Assembly (NCBI GenBank): GCA_036245805.1
Contig: BTRK01000002.1
Location: 39,104,661 to 39,168,660, forward strand
Origin: Pristionchus mayeri
Taxonomy: Eukaryota; Nematoda; Chromadorea; Rhabditida; Neodiplogasteridae
Length of the DNA stretch: 64,000 nt
Reading direction: 5' to 3'
This document shows, piece by piece, positions 1-10,103 of the stretch. The notes under the pieces were generated by a model that was not told the origin of the DNA, did no database searches, and worked only from the letters and a program-made list of their open reading frames with translations. Position numbers and translations under genes: made by a program. Position 1 is the first letter of the stretch. The number at the start of each line of letters is the position of its first letter.

Positions 1-2420
1 GTTATTTTTTGTATGTTTGCATTACTTGCGACGACGCGCAGCGTCGGAGCAAGTAATATCTTCGTGAATTCTTCGCTGTATTTTCATGTATTCTTTTCGA
101 ACATGATCCATTTCTCGGCTAGAATTTTTATCACAAAAAATCGTCTTGTAAAACCCAATTTACGGCGTTCCCCTAGCGAGCGGAGCTCGGCTAGTTCCCT
201 ATACATAAAAGAACACAGGATGACCGATTGACTGCTCAGATTACCGTAACTTTTTGCGAGCTGGAACTTGATGGCAAGATGTGGGAAATATATAGGTAAG
301 GTACTATCGATGACGGCGCATCTTTTTCATGTTGACACAAAATCGATTGGGTTACTGTAGGTAGGTCAAAATGGCCGCCAAAGTTGGCACTCTCGCGTTT
401 TTCGCCGTTTTTCGGCTATAACTTTTTTCTCTTTGAAGTTAGAGCTTCGGTTCTGCTTAGAAAATTGTAGATCTCGTCGAGATACTCCAGTGCGAAAATT
501 TTTGCATCGCAACTCGCTCAACGGACGACCTTCTAGGACGTCGTTGAAGGAAGATATGACGGGTCAAAGTTTGGTGTTTTTTATGAATCGCATTCTCGCG
601 CTTGGTAAATATGAAAGCCGTCGTGGTAAGTACTAGCTCAAAGTGAATTCTTGGGTAGAAAACGCCGCTCTGTCGATTGAGACCAACGCCATCTCGGTAG
701 GTCAATGTTGAAGTGAGATATCTCCATTTTAGTGGAAGAAGTTTGGTGCGAGGAAAACAAATTTTCTGATCTCGCTGCTTTCTTTGTTACATTGGTGATT
801 CGGGCTATATACCATCTTGTAGAACTCGTCGAGGCGGTTCGAATAGGCTATTTGATCTTTTAATATATTTCGATTTAAGCGTGGCGCAGTGGGAAAAGGC
901 GCTGCCAGGGGCTCAGGTTCGGATCCCTCTCGGTGCAAACCTTTTGCTGTATTTTTAGCATGGCCCCAAAGTGTCGGGAAGTTGTCAGAAAGTGTCCTAG
1001 CGTGCACCCGAGCACTCCAACTACCCAACCCGGCGCTCCTACTGCGCAAAACACGTTTCGTTTCAAAATCGAGTGAGTGGCGCAGTTGGGAAGAAGTTAG
1101 ATTAGCGCGCAAACGGAGGCGTAGGTCCAATCCCTTTGGACCTTTTGCAGCATTTTTAGCTGCATGTGGGGTCGATGTACAATCCCTTGCTGCAATTTGG
1201 AGCTGGTTGGTAGCGAACCCGGAGAGTTCTGGGTGAAGGTCGAATTTTCGGATTAGCGACGCGGCTACGTTTCGAGGGATGGCGACTTTGTTTTTGGTCG
1301 GGATTCTTATAAAATGAAACCTTGTTGTAGGGAATGATCAGATGGTTGTGGCGAGACCGGTGGGATCTCTGTAGCTCAAAAATGTGGCGAGTTATCGACA
1401 TTTTCCTGGGTGAATGTCGAGTTTGCGATTTTGCGCAAAACGCACCCTACTTTTTGAGCCCATGGTAAGTATAAAAGACGTCGTGGTAAAAACTAACGAA
1501 CTAGACTATCATGGGCAGAAAACATCCCTCTTTCGATCTAGGCAATCGCCGTCTCGATAAGTTTTAAAAAAACGGAGATATCGCGAGCAAGCGACAGGAC
1601 GTAGAGAGGAAAGTGGCCTTCAATTAGTGCAATCTAGAGGACGGCTAATTGCTTTGATGTTCTGGACCCAAACTGAATAGAGCATTTTGTAGAACTCGTC
1701 GAGGTGATTCTTTTGATCTACTAGATGATTCGTTTGGTGCCTTTGTTTGGAGCATTTACGCCCGTGACGAGCGGCGAAAGAGCGCGGCGGGACTAATCTA
1801 CCGTATTCCCAGCTCTCTCCACTGTAAGGGCGCTTCGTTCGCCTCTTCTGTGGGCAGTAGGAGCTACCCACCATCGTCTCAAGTGGCTCAGAGGGTGTGT
1901 AGGTCAGTGGTTTAGTTTGTGTGCGCAGGTGTGAGGAACGGAATGGCCGCAAATACCGGGGAATGAACATTACGGTAGTCCGTGAGTGGAAGATAAACAA
2001 CTGAAACATTCTCAGGGCATTGGGAGCAATGAATATTTATCAAATTTTTAATAAATAAGTAATTAAAATAAATATACAACTCAAATTAAAATAAAAATCA
2101 GTTTTTGATCGCGACTCAACCATGAATCGGTTACGGTAGTCCGCTTGGAAATTCTGGCACAATTCCGCGAATTTATTGATTTTTCTGCGTGGTTCCGCTT
2201 TCTGTTTCACTGATTTTGGTAATGTAGAGTTAGCCACGAGTCTGTACTGTTCATTTGTACGCATTCCGTGTTGATTCCATTCCATTTTCAATACACGCGT
2301 TTGAAGAATATTAGTCCACTTTCTGTTTCCTCTTTCTTGTTGTTAAGTGACTTGTTTTACTTTATTATTATATAATATTTTGTAGCGGCCGTGAAACTTA
2401 GCCTTGCCACCGCGAGAAGA
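1..2420 (+). repeat. Leader repeats of unit 1 with hairpin element and SINE-like pieces
   Basis: No gene is supported. The stretch opens with a short imperfect hairpin (23-57) in which ATTACTTGC pairs with GCAAGTAAT around a CGACG/CGTCG core. The same hairpin lies at 23498-23532. tRNA-like segments follow near 880 and 1078. A block at about 1740-1930 is repeated at about 26385-26520 and 26770-26945. Short ORFs here are not kept open between copies. Confidence 0.6.
875..945 (+). repeat. tRNA-derived (SINE-like) segment with pol III A and B boxes
   Basis: TGGCGCAGTGG at 882-892 fits the A-box consensus. GGTTCGGATCC at 917-927 fits the B box with one change. The 25-base gap between them is tRNA-like. 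No complete cloverleaf can be drawn. Copies at about 24350 and 25990 keep the A box but have weaker B boxes. A second pair (A-like at 1078-1089, weak B-like at 1123-1133) lies just downstream. Confidence 0.5.
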
Positions 2421-3560
2421 AGCAACGATTTCGACAGGGAAGGCGGAAAAGTTGAGGTTCGTTCCTACTTTCTGTTCTTTGAGTCGAGCAGTACCTAATT
2501 TTGATTAAACACGCGATACTATAGTTAAAACATCTTTAACTATGTGTAATTTATAACACAGAGCTATTATATTATTGGTAAAGCGAGAATACTTTAACGG
2601 AAATTTATAATTACGTGAGTGTTTTACTTTTGCAACTCATTAATCGCTCGAGTAGGTCTATATGCATTCTATCACTTGATAGGGTGTCGACAACTGTTTA
2701 CTAATAGGATAATAATCAATGTTTTAATGCTCTTATTATTTATATTTAATTAAAATAATTAAATTTAAAAGTTAAAACTAACGAATAGACCGCACGTGCG
2801 CCCTATTTCGAAATTATCGATTTTCGGAAGGTATATTGATTATCCATATACATTTTGATATTTTTACAATATTCTCCACATTCTTACGATTCGATTGATA
2901 TGCTGGGCGTTATAAAATATATATTTTGAGAAGAGATAATGCGAATTGCAGCACTCGGCAGTTGATTTGAAACATTTTTTTCACTACTTTTTTGCATTTT
3001 ATTATATGTTTTGCAGAGTCCGCCCGCTCGCCCCGCGATGGATGTGGGAAGAGGAAAGAAGCAAAGGGGGAGGAGTATGAGGTACGATAAGACTTTTTTT
3101 AATGTTGGGTAACCCCTGAACAATTCACGTAATGCCAGAATTAGGAATTTAGTTGAATGGGAAAATGCTTGTAATGACGAGTTTAATGTTATTGATTATT
3201 TTGTTCACTGTCGTAAGGCCGGCGACTTGGCATTATTGCTAATCCCAAGTGTGAAACATTGAGAGGTTCAGCTTTTTGTGTGGAACTTTCCCCTTTTGCT
3301 TTTAGAGAGTACAATAGTGAGGTACTAGATGTTGGATGTGCGTTAGGACACTTTCCTGTCAATGTTGTTAAACTTTAAGATAAACTATAGTATTTACGTG
3401 TCCACTCAAATACAGGGCTATACTGATATTCTCATGGTTAAAGTAATTTATTCGGTTAATGTAATCGTTTAATGGGCATAGTCTTGCATAGGTACTCTAT
3501 ATGATGGGGAGGGGAGTTAAGCGGACAATACTCTTATTACAAACACAATTTATGAGTATA
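2420..3560. other. AT-rich non-coding leader, no gene seen
   Basis: Shared with about 27.4-28.9 kb of unit 2. No splice-consistent coding frame was found on either strand. A block at 2870-3000 is present once here but an equivalent core occurs twice in unit 2 (27.87 and 28.22 kb), so this part also changes by local duplication. Confidence 0.5.
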
Positions 3561-5800
3561 TTATCTCAATCATTCAGCTCCGCCACCGTCGCACGTGTGA
3601 AGTGAAATGAGGTTAAGATGGAGGATGGAGAGGAGGAAACATATATATAGGTCAGTTGTATTTTTACGGAATGGGAAACTAATCGCACCGTATATGTACT
3701 TTCTCCTCTTGATGTTCTCAGTGATGGGCGGGTTTGGAACTTCAATTGGCAACCTCAGAATGGGAACTGCCCATTTCAGTACTATTCGTGGATATGGTAA
3801 ATACGGTTAAGAAACAGCAGTTCTGAAATAGCGGTTAATATTTGAGTATGCAATGATTGAGGGACACTGTACTGGGTCTACTGTAATTTTATTATTTGGA
3901 TGGGTGTGTTAGATTGAGTTTGATGTGTCAAAATAGTTATTCGAAGAGTTTTTATTATTGAAATATTATAGTATCCTTTCAGTGAGTTCTATAGGTCATG
4001 CATTTGGTTAAAATTACGATTTTCCAATAATGTGAGCAGTAAATATGTTCATTTCTTTTGCTACTCTAAATATTTCGATTGATTCAGCTCCGACGTCCTC
4101 CCCGACTTGTGGAGTGGAGTGAAGAGTAGATGGAGGAGTGAAGATAAAGAAGAAATGTAAATAGGTCAGTTTTATCTTTCACAATGAGCTACAGTAATCC
4201 CACGAAAAAAGTGCTTCCTCTTGTTGGTTAACTCAAAGAGTTAGGTAATACCGTCATGACTGTGATGAACTGAAGGGATGGGAGATACCGTACTAGGTCT
4301 ACCGTAACATCGCAAGTGATTCTTTGTGTTAGATTGAGTTTGATGTGTCAACAAAATTATTGTAAGCCTTGCCGATACTATTGAAATGTTACAGTAACCT
4401 TTCTGTTGTGAGTTCCATTAGTCATGTCTTTGGTTAAAATTATGATTCGCAACTAATTTAAATAGCAAATATTTTCATTCCGAGACTCGAAATTCGAATA
4501 GTATTCCTGCTTCATTTATGTACTTTCATTCAGCTCCGCGGCCATCTCTAAAGTGTGAAGGAAAGATGGAGGATTGGGAGGGAAGGAGAAATGTAAATAG
4601 GTCAGTTGTATCTTGCTCTAAAAGATACCGTAATCCTATGATACAAGTACTTCTTCCTGTTTGTGTACTTAAAGTGATAGGAAATAATTGGGCATTTGAG
4701 AAACTGAGGGGATGAGAGATACCGTATTGGGTCTACCGTAACATTGCAAGTGGTTCGCTGTGTCAGATTGAGTTCGGTGTGTCAAAATAATTATTGGAAG
4801 TGTCGCAAATATTGAAATGTTACAGTAACTTATCTGTGAGCTCCATGAATCAAGCCTTTGGTTAAATTTTTGTTTTGTAAATATATTTGAGTGGGAAATA
4901 TGCTCATTCCAAGTGCTACTTTAATTATCTCGATTCATTCAGCTCCGACGTCTTCTCCAACTTATGAAGTGAAGTGAAGGAAAGATGGAGGATTGGGAGG
5001 GAAGGAGAAATGCAAATAGGTTAGCTTTATATTGCATTAAAAGATACCGTAATCCTATGATACAAGTACTTCTTCTTGTTTGTGTACTCAAAGTGATAGG
5101 AAATAATTGGGCATTTGAGAAACTGAGGGGATGAGAGATACCGTATTGGGTCTACCGTAACATTGCAAGTGGTTCGCTGTGTCAGATTGAGTTCGGTGTG
5201 TCAAAATAATTATTGGAAGTGTCGCAAATATTGAAATGTTACAGTAACTTATCTGTGAGCTCCATGAATCAAGCCTTTGGTTAAATTTTTGTTTTGTAAA
5301 TATATTTGAGTGGGAAATATGCTCATTCCAAGTGCTACTTTAATTATCTCGATTCATTCAGCTCCGACGTCTTCTCCAACTTATGAAGTGAAGTGAAGGG
5401 AAGATGGAGGATTGGGAGGGAAGGAGAAATGCAAATAGGTTAGCTTTATATTGCATTAAAAGATACCGTACTCCTATGGAACAAGTACTTCCTCCTGTTA
5501 GTGTACTCAAAGTGATAGGAAATAATTGGGCATTTGAGAAACTGAGGGGATGAGAGATACCGTTTTGGGTCTACCGTAACATCGCAAGTGGTTCGCTGTG
5601 TCAGATTGAGTTCGGTGTGTCAAAATAATTATTGGAAGCCTTACCAATATTACAGTAACCTTTCCGTGTGTTCCATAGATTACGCCTTTGGTAAAATTTA
5701 TAAGTTGTAAATATTTTGAGCAGAAAATATGCCCATTCCAAATGCCACTTCAATTATCTATATTTGTTCAGCTCCATCATCGTCATCAACTTGTGAAGTG
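3560..5800 (+). repeat. Tandem array of about 410-510-bp units
   Basis: Units restart at a TTCAGCTCC motif near 3573, 4082, 4528, 4936, 5356 and 5767. The 4936 and 5356 units are almost identical over 420 bp. Each unit contains purine-rich GGAGG/GAAGTGAAG stretches and repeated TACCGTA and CTACCGTAA words. Unit 2 keeps only three restarts (about 28926, 29197, 29624). ORFs inside are short and not conserved between units. Confidence 0.8.
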
Positions 5801-6837
5801 GAATGAAGAGACGAGGGGGGAGTGCAAAGAAAGAAGATAATGAAGATTCAAGAATATTGAAAGCGAAGATATGGAAGAATTATAAGTGGATGGAGGTCGG
5901 TACAAGAAGATATTGCATTTGTCAGAGGATGGAGGACGGGAAAAAATTATCGTGTGTCAACCATTCCAATATTTTGTTTGAATGCTTCTCTAATATTATT
6001 GTTGTTAGTCGTTTTCTGAGCTTTTTAATGGTTATTCTTTTGCAACATTTGTTCTTTTCGGAATTTTGTTTAGAAAAACATGAAGCAATTGAATTGAATA
6101 GTATTTTCTTATACATTTTTCAAAGATAATTCCATTGATAATCTAATGCATTCCCAAAAGATAATTGATTGATTTTTCATGTCCGTCATATTATTGTTAT
6201 TATGAGATTCTTGCGACGGATTGGTCACGTATTGATTATACCAACAGTGATTTAGAATAATGGAATAGATTATAGCGGACATATCACCATCGTATTGTGA
6301 TTTGTAATCATTTGTGTGATTGTCTAGAATGGAATTCAGTAGTTTTGATTATTTGCCTAATCAGAGTGCTTTGTTATTACTATCATTACATTTTGGAATT
6401 TGGGCATGCAATCAAATCACTATAATTGTAAACGTATTTAGGTGACTGTATATTATTGAATACTTGTTTAGTTTGCTTATTTTGGAGAGTATGTTCATTG
6501 TAGAACTCACTACTTTCATGTCAATTAGATTCATATCCATACCTTAATTATATTGATTTTATATTATTTATTACACATAACCGCTCAAGGTAATTTTATG
6601 TGTTACATTATATATCTATTTAGTTGTTTAACTTTCGTTTACATTTCCTACTTATTCTAATCAATTTGTTATTGTATGTCATTATTTTTTTAGGGCACAT
6701 TATTAGAATTTAGAAATTGTTTTCTTTCATACTATGCGTATCTATATTTCTATGTTGTATATATTTATGTTCGTTCTGTTTTTTTGTTTTGCTCATATTT
6801 TATTGTTATATTTATGAGAAGAAGAAGTTAAAGATTA
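5800..6837. other. AT-rich non-coding stretch before minisatellite
   Basis: Nearly the same as 29660-30705 in unit 2. The open frame at the left end is interrupted in unit 2 by indels and is not treated as a gene. The rest is T-rich with no coding signal. Confidence 0.5.
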
Positions 6838-7212
6838 CCGAGCCTGAGTGCCAACCATTCCGTAAACGGAGCCTGAGTGCCAACCATTCCATAAACTGAG
6901 CCTGAGTGCCAACTATTCCATGAACCGAGCCTGAGTGCCAACCATTCCATGAACCGAGCCTGAGTGCCAACCATTCCATAAACCGAGCCTGAGTGCCATC
7001 CATTCCATGAACCGAGCCTGAGTGCCAACCATTCCATGAACCGAGCCTGAGTGCCAACCATTCCATGAACCGAGCCTGAGTGCCAACCATTCCATAAACC
7101 GAGTCTGAGTGCCAACCATTCCATGAACCGAGCCTGAGTGCCAACCATTCCATGAACCGAGCCAGAGTGCCAACCATTCCATGAACCGAGCCTGAGTGCC
7201 AACCATTACATG
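6838..7212 (-). repeat. 29-bp minisatellite, block 1 (about 13 copies)
   Basis: The unit contains GAGTGCCAACCATTCC followed by ATGAACCGAGCCT, 29 bp in all. On the minus strand it has no stop in any frame. Three units therefore read through all three frames and give a 29-residue Trp/His/Gly-rich period with overlapping ORFs up to 181 aa. The long ORFs are a by-product of the repeat. Degenerate units continue to about 7370. Confidence 0.9.
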
Positions 7213-7660
7213 TTCCTAAATGACAATCGTTTCCAAGAATATTGAGCCTGAGTGCCAACCATTTCCGTGAATACTGAGCCTGAGTTCTAACAATTTGTAT
7301 TACTACCAAGTGCCAATCATTCCATGAATACTGATCTTGAATACCAATCATTTCCAAGAATACCGATCAAGTGTGCTAATTATTTTCACATACACTAAAC
7401 CTTTATGAAATAGAAGAAATTCTATAAGTATGTGCAAAACTTCAGTCTAAATATTTCGTAATCAACGCAATATTATTATCTCAGAACAGTGCAATCTTAA
7501 TATTAAACGTTTCATATACTCAAATTAATATGCAGTAACTTTCCTGAACAAAAATGGAATTTTTCATGAATTTGCATGTTATCCTTGCGCAGGGGCCATG
7601 CTCATTTTTTTGAATTGTTCCTTTTTTGGATCTGGTCAATTTGGAATGAACAGATTACTT
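7213..7660. other. Degenerate minisatellite and AT-rich spacer
   Basis: Decayed 29-bp-like units reach about 7370. The following 290 bp show no gene or clear structure. In unit 2 this spacer is shorter (31320-31465 joins straight to the inverted pairs). Confidence 0.4.
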
Positions 7661-7664
7661 TGTT

Positions 7665-7897
7665 AAGCATATTGAATATCTCACTATTTAACTGGGACAA
7701 ATATGATATATTTTTTTGTAAATGAAAAATTGTAACGAGAAACTTTTGATGTTATGTCATATTTGTCCCAATTAAAACGTGATATATTCAATATGCTTGC
7801 ACTATTATTGTGATCATTCTTTATAATAAATCGTGAACTGAATATCATACATTTGTCACAAATATATCTCAATTTGAAACAATTCAGTTCACGATTT
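7665..7897. repeat. Two inverted-repeat pairs upstream of first Helitron ORF
   Basis: Pair 1: 7665-7706 (AAGCATATTGAATATC...) against 7758-7798, with TTGTCCCA/TGGGACAA cores. Pair 2: 7829-7843 (AATCGTGAACTGAAT) against 7882-7896. Both pairs lie 130-360 bp before the first ORF, and the same arrangement is found at 31475-31710 and 33032-33260 in unit 2. Their role is unknown. They could be promoter or replication structures. Confidence 0.75.
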
Positions 7898-8024
7898 TCA
7901 TAATGCATGGTCACAATCTATTGATTATATCACAATATTTATTGCATGTTGCGTGAATGTATTACTGTTCGAATTGTCGCGTCTTTGTGACCAATATCTT
8001 TAATAAAGACTGCTCATTACAGGA

Positions 8025-9098
8025 ATGCGATCAAGTGTCCTCCATGTGCTTCTCCCCTCGGGATTCGACCCAGGGGAACCTCGTGGGATGACGGACTCCG
8101 TAAGGAATCCTGACCACACCCTACAAAGTTGTAGCGAACAGTCTGTTGATCAATCCCGGGTTACGGACTGCTGCAGCTTTGCTGTGCCATCCCCCGACCA
8201 AAATGAACATGAACAGAAAACTCAGAATAACAGATCAATTGAAGAATATATCAGCAGAACTAATAACAGTATCAAAACTTATGCAAACAGAAATACTTAT
8301 GTTGAAATAAGACGAGGTGGAAATTCCGCAGAAACAGAAAAAATGATATCAGAATTGCAATTAGATATATTTCTACAAAATCTTCTAAACAGTACAGTAA
8401 ACGATGATACTTCCAAAATACTACTATTCAATAATCAGTTATATTCTAAGTGCGAAAAAGTATTGCATGAGAATAAAAATATTGAATTCACTAAAAATAG
8501 CAGTCTTACTAATACACATACGATACTTATCGATAGTGACCTCATTCCTAATCTAGAAAGTAAAAGAACAGACGAAATTATATTCCGAATTAGCGACTCA
8601 AAAAGAAATCATTTCCTAGCAGCAGTTCTAAAAGAGAATACCTTAACATTCCTTGACAGCAATAAAAGTGAAAATAGAGGAGTATATGCTCAACACCAGC
8701 ATATTCTTGTTGCATTTATAAAAGCTCTCAGAGGAGACAACACAAACATTGAAATCAGATATGAAAACTGCAGACAACAGTCAGATGAGTTCAGCTGTGA
8801 ACTCTATGTTGCAGCATTTATTCATGAAAAAGTAATGAAAATTATTTTCCACAATGCTTCTAATATCGCATATTCTTACGAAAAAATTGCTCAGCAATCA
8901 TCTGTTGCATTCTCTAAGTTTTATATGCTAAATAACTTGAAAACTATAATTTGCAATGAATCATACGACACAAATTCAATATATCTTCCTGATGTAAGAC
9001 ATCAAGTGTTCCGTTCTCTAACAGGAATCAAGTTGTGGGGACAGCCTCAACGTGCAATTACCTACAGATACAGAGATAATGCAGAAGTAGAAATGTAA
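8025..9098 (+). CDS. Helitron-borne Ulp1/C48-like cysteine protease fold 1
   Basis: 357-aa ORF. The first 90 residues are low-complexity and Asn-rich. Residues about 165-270 resemble the Ulp1 (SUMO protease, peptidase C48) core: His196 in a strand, Asp211 in a LTFLDS motif, then QQSDEFSC with Cys258. The His-Asp-Gln-Cys set is thus complete, although the usual Trp after His is Phe. A splice acceptor-like TTACAG lies two bases before the ATG, so an upstream leader exon is possible. From residue 267 the protein enters a 492-bp tandem duplication and departs from the unit 2 homologue, which keeps a different helix after AAFI. Members of this fold remove SUMO or a related tag. Activity here is inferred only. 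Confidence 0.75.
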   Translation: MRSSVLHVLLPSGFDPGEPRGMTDSVRNPDHTLQSCSEQSVDQSRVTDCCSFAVPSPDQNEHEQKTQNNRSIEEYISRTNNSIKTYANRNTYVEIRRGGNSAETEKMISELQLDIFLQNLLNSTVNDDTSKILLFNNQLYSKCEKVLHENKNIEFTKNSSLTNTHTILIDSDLIPNLESKRTDEIIFRISDSKRNHFLAAVLKENTLTFLDSNKSENRGVYAQHQHILVAFIKALRGDNTNIEIRYENCRQQSDEFSCELYVAAFIHEKVMKIIFHNASNIAYSYEKIAQQSSVAFSKFYMLNNLKTIICNESYDTNSIYLPDVRHQVFRSLTGIKLWGQPQRAITYRYRDNAEVEM

Positions 9099-9119
9099 TT
9101 TCTATTAAATACGAATGAA

Positions 9120-9590
9120 ATGATTGAGACCGGGGACAGCCTCAACGTTGAAGTTGAAGATGAGGTAAATCAATGTGTGACAATAATAGAAAACGACAAT
9201 AAATGTACAATGTGCATCTTATATACTTCTAAAAATAATCAAGCAAAGATATTCCATTCCTTTTCGGAAAAGTCTCCACTTCCTCTTCAGGAATATTCAT
9301 CTATAAAATCAGTTCATGAAAAAGTAATGAAAATTATTTTCCACAATGCTTCTAATATCGCATATTCTTACGAAAAAATTGCTCAGCAATCATCTGTTGC
9401 ATTCTCTAAGTTTTATATGCTAAATAACTTGAAAACTATAATTTGCAATGAATCATACGACACAAATTCAATATATCTTCCTGATGTAAGACATCAAGTG
9501 TTCCGTTCTCTAACAGGAATCAAGTTGTGGGGACAGCCTCAACGTGCAATTACCTACAGATACAGAGATAATGCAGAAGTAGAAATGTAA
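9120..9590 (+). CDS. Degenerate Ulp1-like fold 2, first full copy
   Basis: 156-aa ORF inside the 492-bp array. It starts 21 bp after the in-frame TAA that ends the preceding ORF and stays in the same frame. It has the layout of a Ulp1-like core (KCTMCILYTS strand, FHSF turn, IAQQSSVAFSKFYML box), but the catalytic His and Cys positions are replaced. This suggests a pseudoprotease module rather than an enzyme. The short gap with a stop may mark a degraded readthrough of one long polyprotein. Family placement rests on alignment by eye with neighbouring folds. Confidence 0.45.
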   Translation: MIETGDSLNVEVEDEVNQCVTIIENDNKCTMCILYTSKNNQAKIFHSFSEKSPLPLQEYSSIKSVHEKVMKIIFHNASNIAYSYEKIAQQSSVAFSKFYMLNNLKTIICNESYDTNSIYLPDVRHQVFRSLTGIKLWGQPQRAITYRYRDNAEVEM

Positions 9591-9611
9591 TTTCTATTAA
9601 ATACGAATGAA

Positions 9612-10082
9612 ATGATTGAGACCGGGGACAGCCTCAACGTTGAAGTTGAAGATGAGGTAAATCAATGTGTGACAATAATAGAAAACGACAATAAATGTAC
9701 AATGTGCATCTTATATACTTCTAAAAATAATCAAGCAAAGATATTCCATTCCTTTTCGGAAAAGTCTCCACTTCCTCTTCAGGAATATTCATCTATAAAA
9801 TCAGTTCATGAAAAAGTAATGAAAATTATTTTCCACAATGCTTCTAATATCGCATATTCTTACGAAAAAATTGCTCAGCAATCATCTGTTGCATTCTCTA
9901 AGTTTTATATGCTAAATAACTTGAAAACTATAATTTGCAATGAATCATACGACACAAATTCAATATATCTTCCTGATGTAAGACATCAAGTGTTCCGTTC
10001 TTTAACAGGAATCAAGTTGTGGGGACAGCCTCAACGTGCAATTACCTACAGATACAGAGATAATGCAGAAGTAGAAATGTAA
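9612..10082 (+). CDS. Degenerate Ulp1-like fold 2, second full copy
   Basis: The predicted protein is identical in full to that of the preceding 156-aa ORF, one 492-bp period later, and it ends with the same in-frame TAA. The next ORF opens with the same MIET start and then diverges, which marks the end of the duplicated segment near 10118. Confidence 0.45.
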   Translation: MIETGDSLNVEVEDEVNQCVTIIENDNKCTMCILYTSKNNQAKIFHSFSEKSPLPLQEYSSIKSVHEKVMKIIFHNASNIAYSYEKIAQQSSVAFSKFYMLNNLKTIICNESYDTNSIYLPDVRHQVFRSLTGIKLWGQPQRAITYRYRDNAEVEM

Positions 10083-10103
10083 TTTCTATTAAATACGAAT
10101 GAA

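Noticed and set aside
5803..6129. 108-aa ORF as a gene
   Set aside because: The matching sequence in unit 2 carries indels that break it, and it has no splice or family support.
6812..7357. 181-aa minus-strand ORF rich in Trp/His/Gly as a repeat protein gene
   Set aside because: It is a translation of the 29-bp minisatellite. All frames are open for the same reason and the ORF lengths change with copy number.
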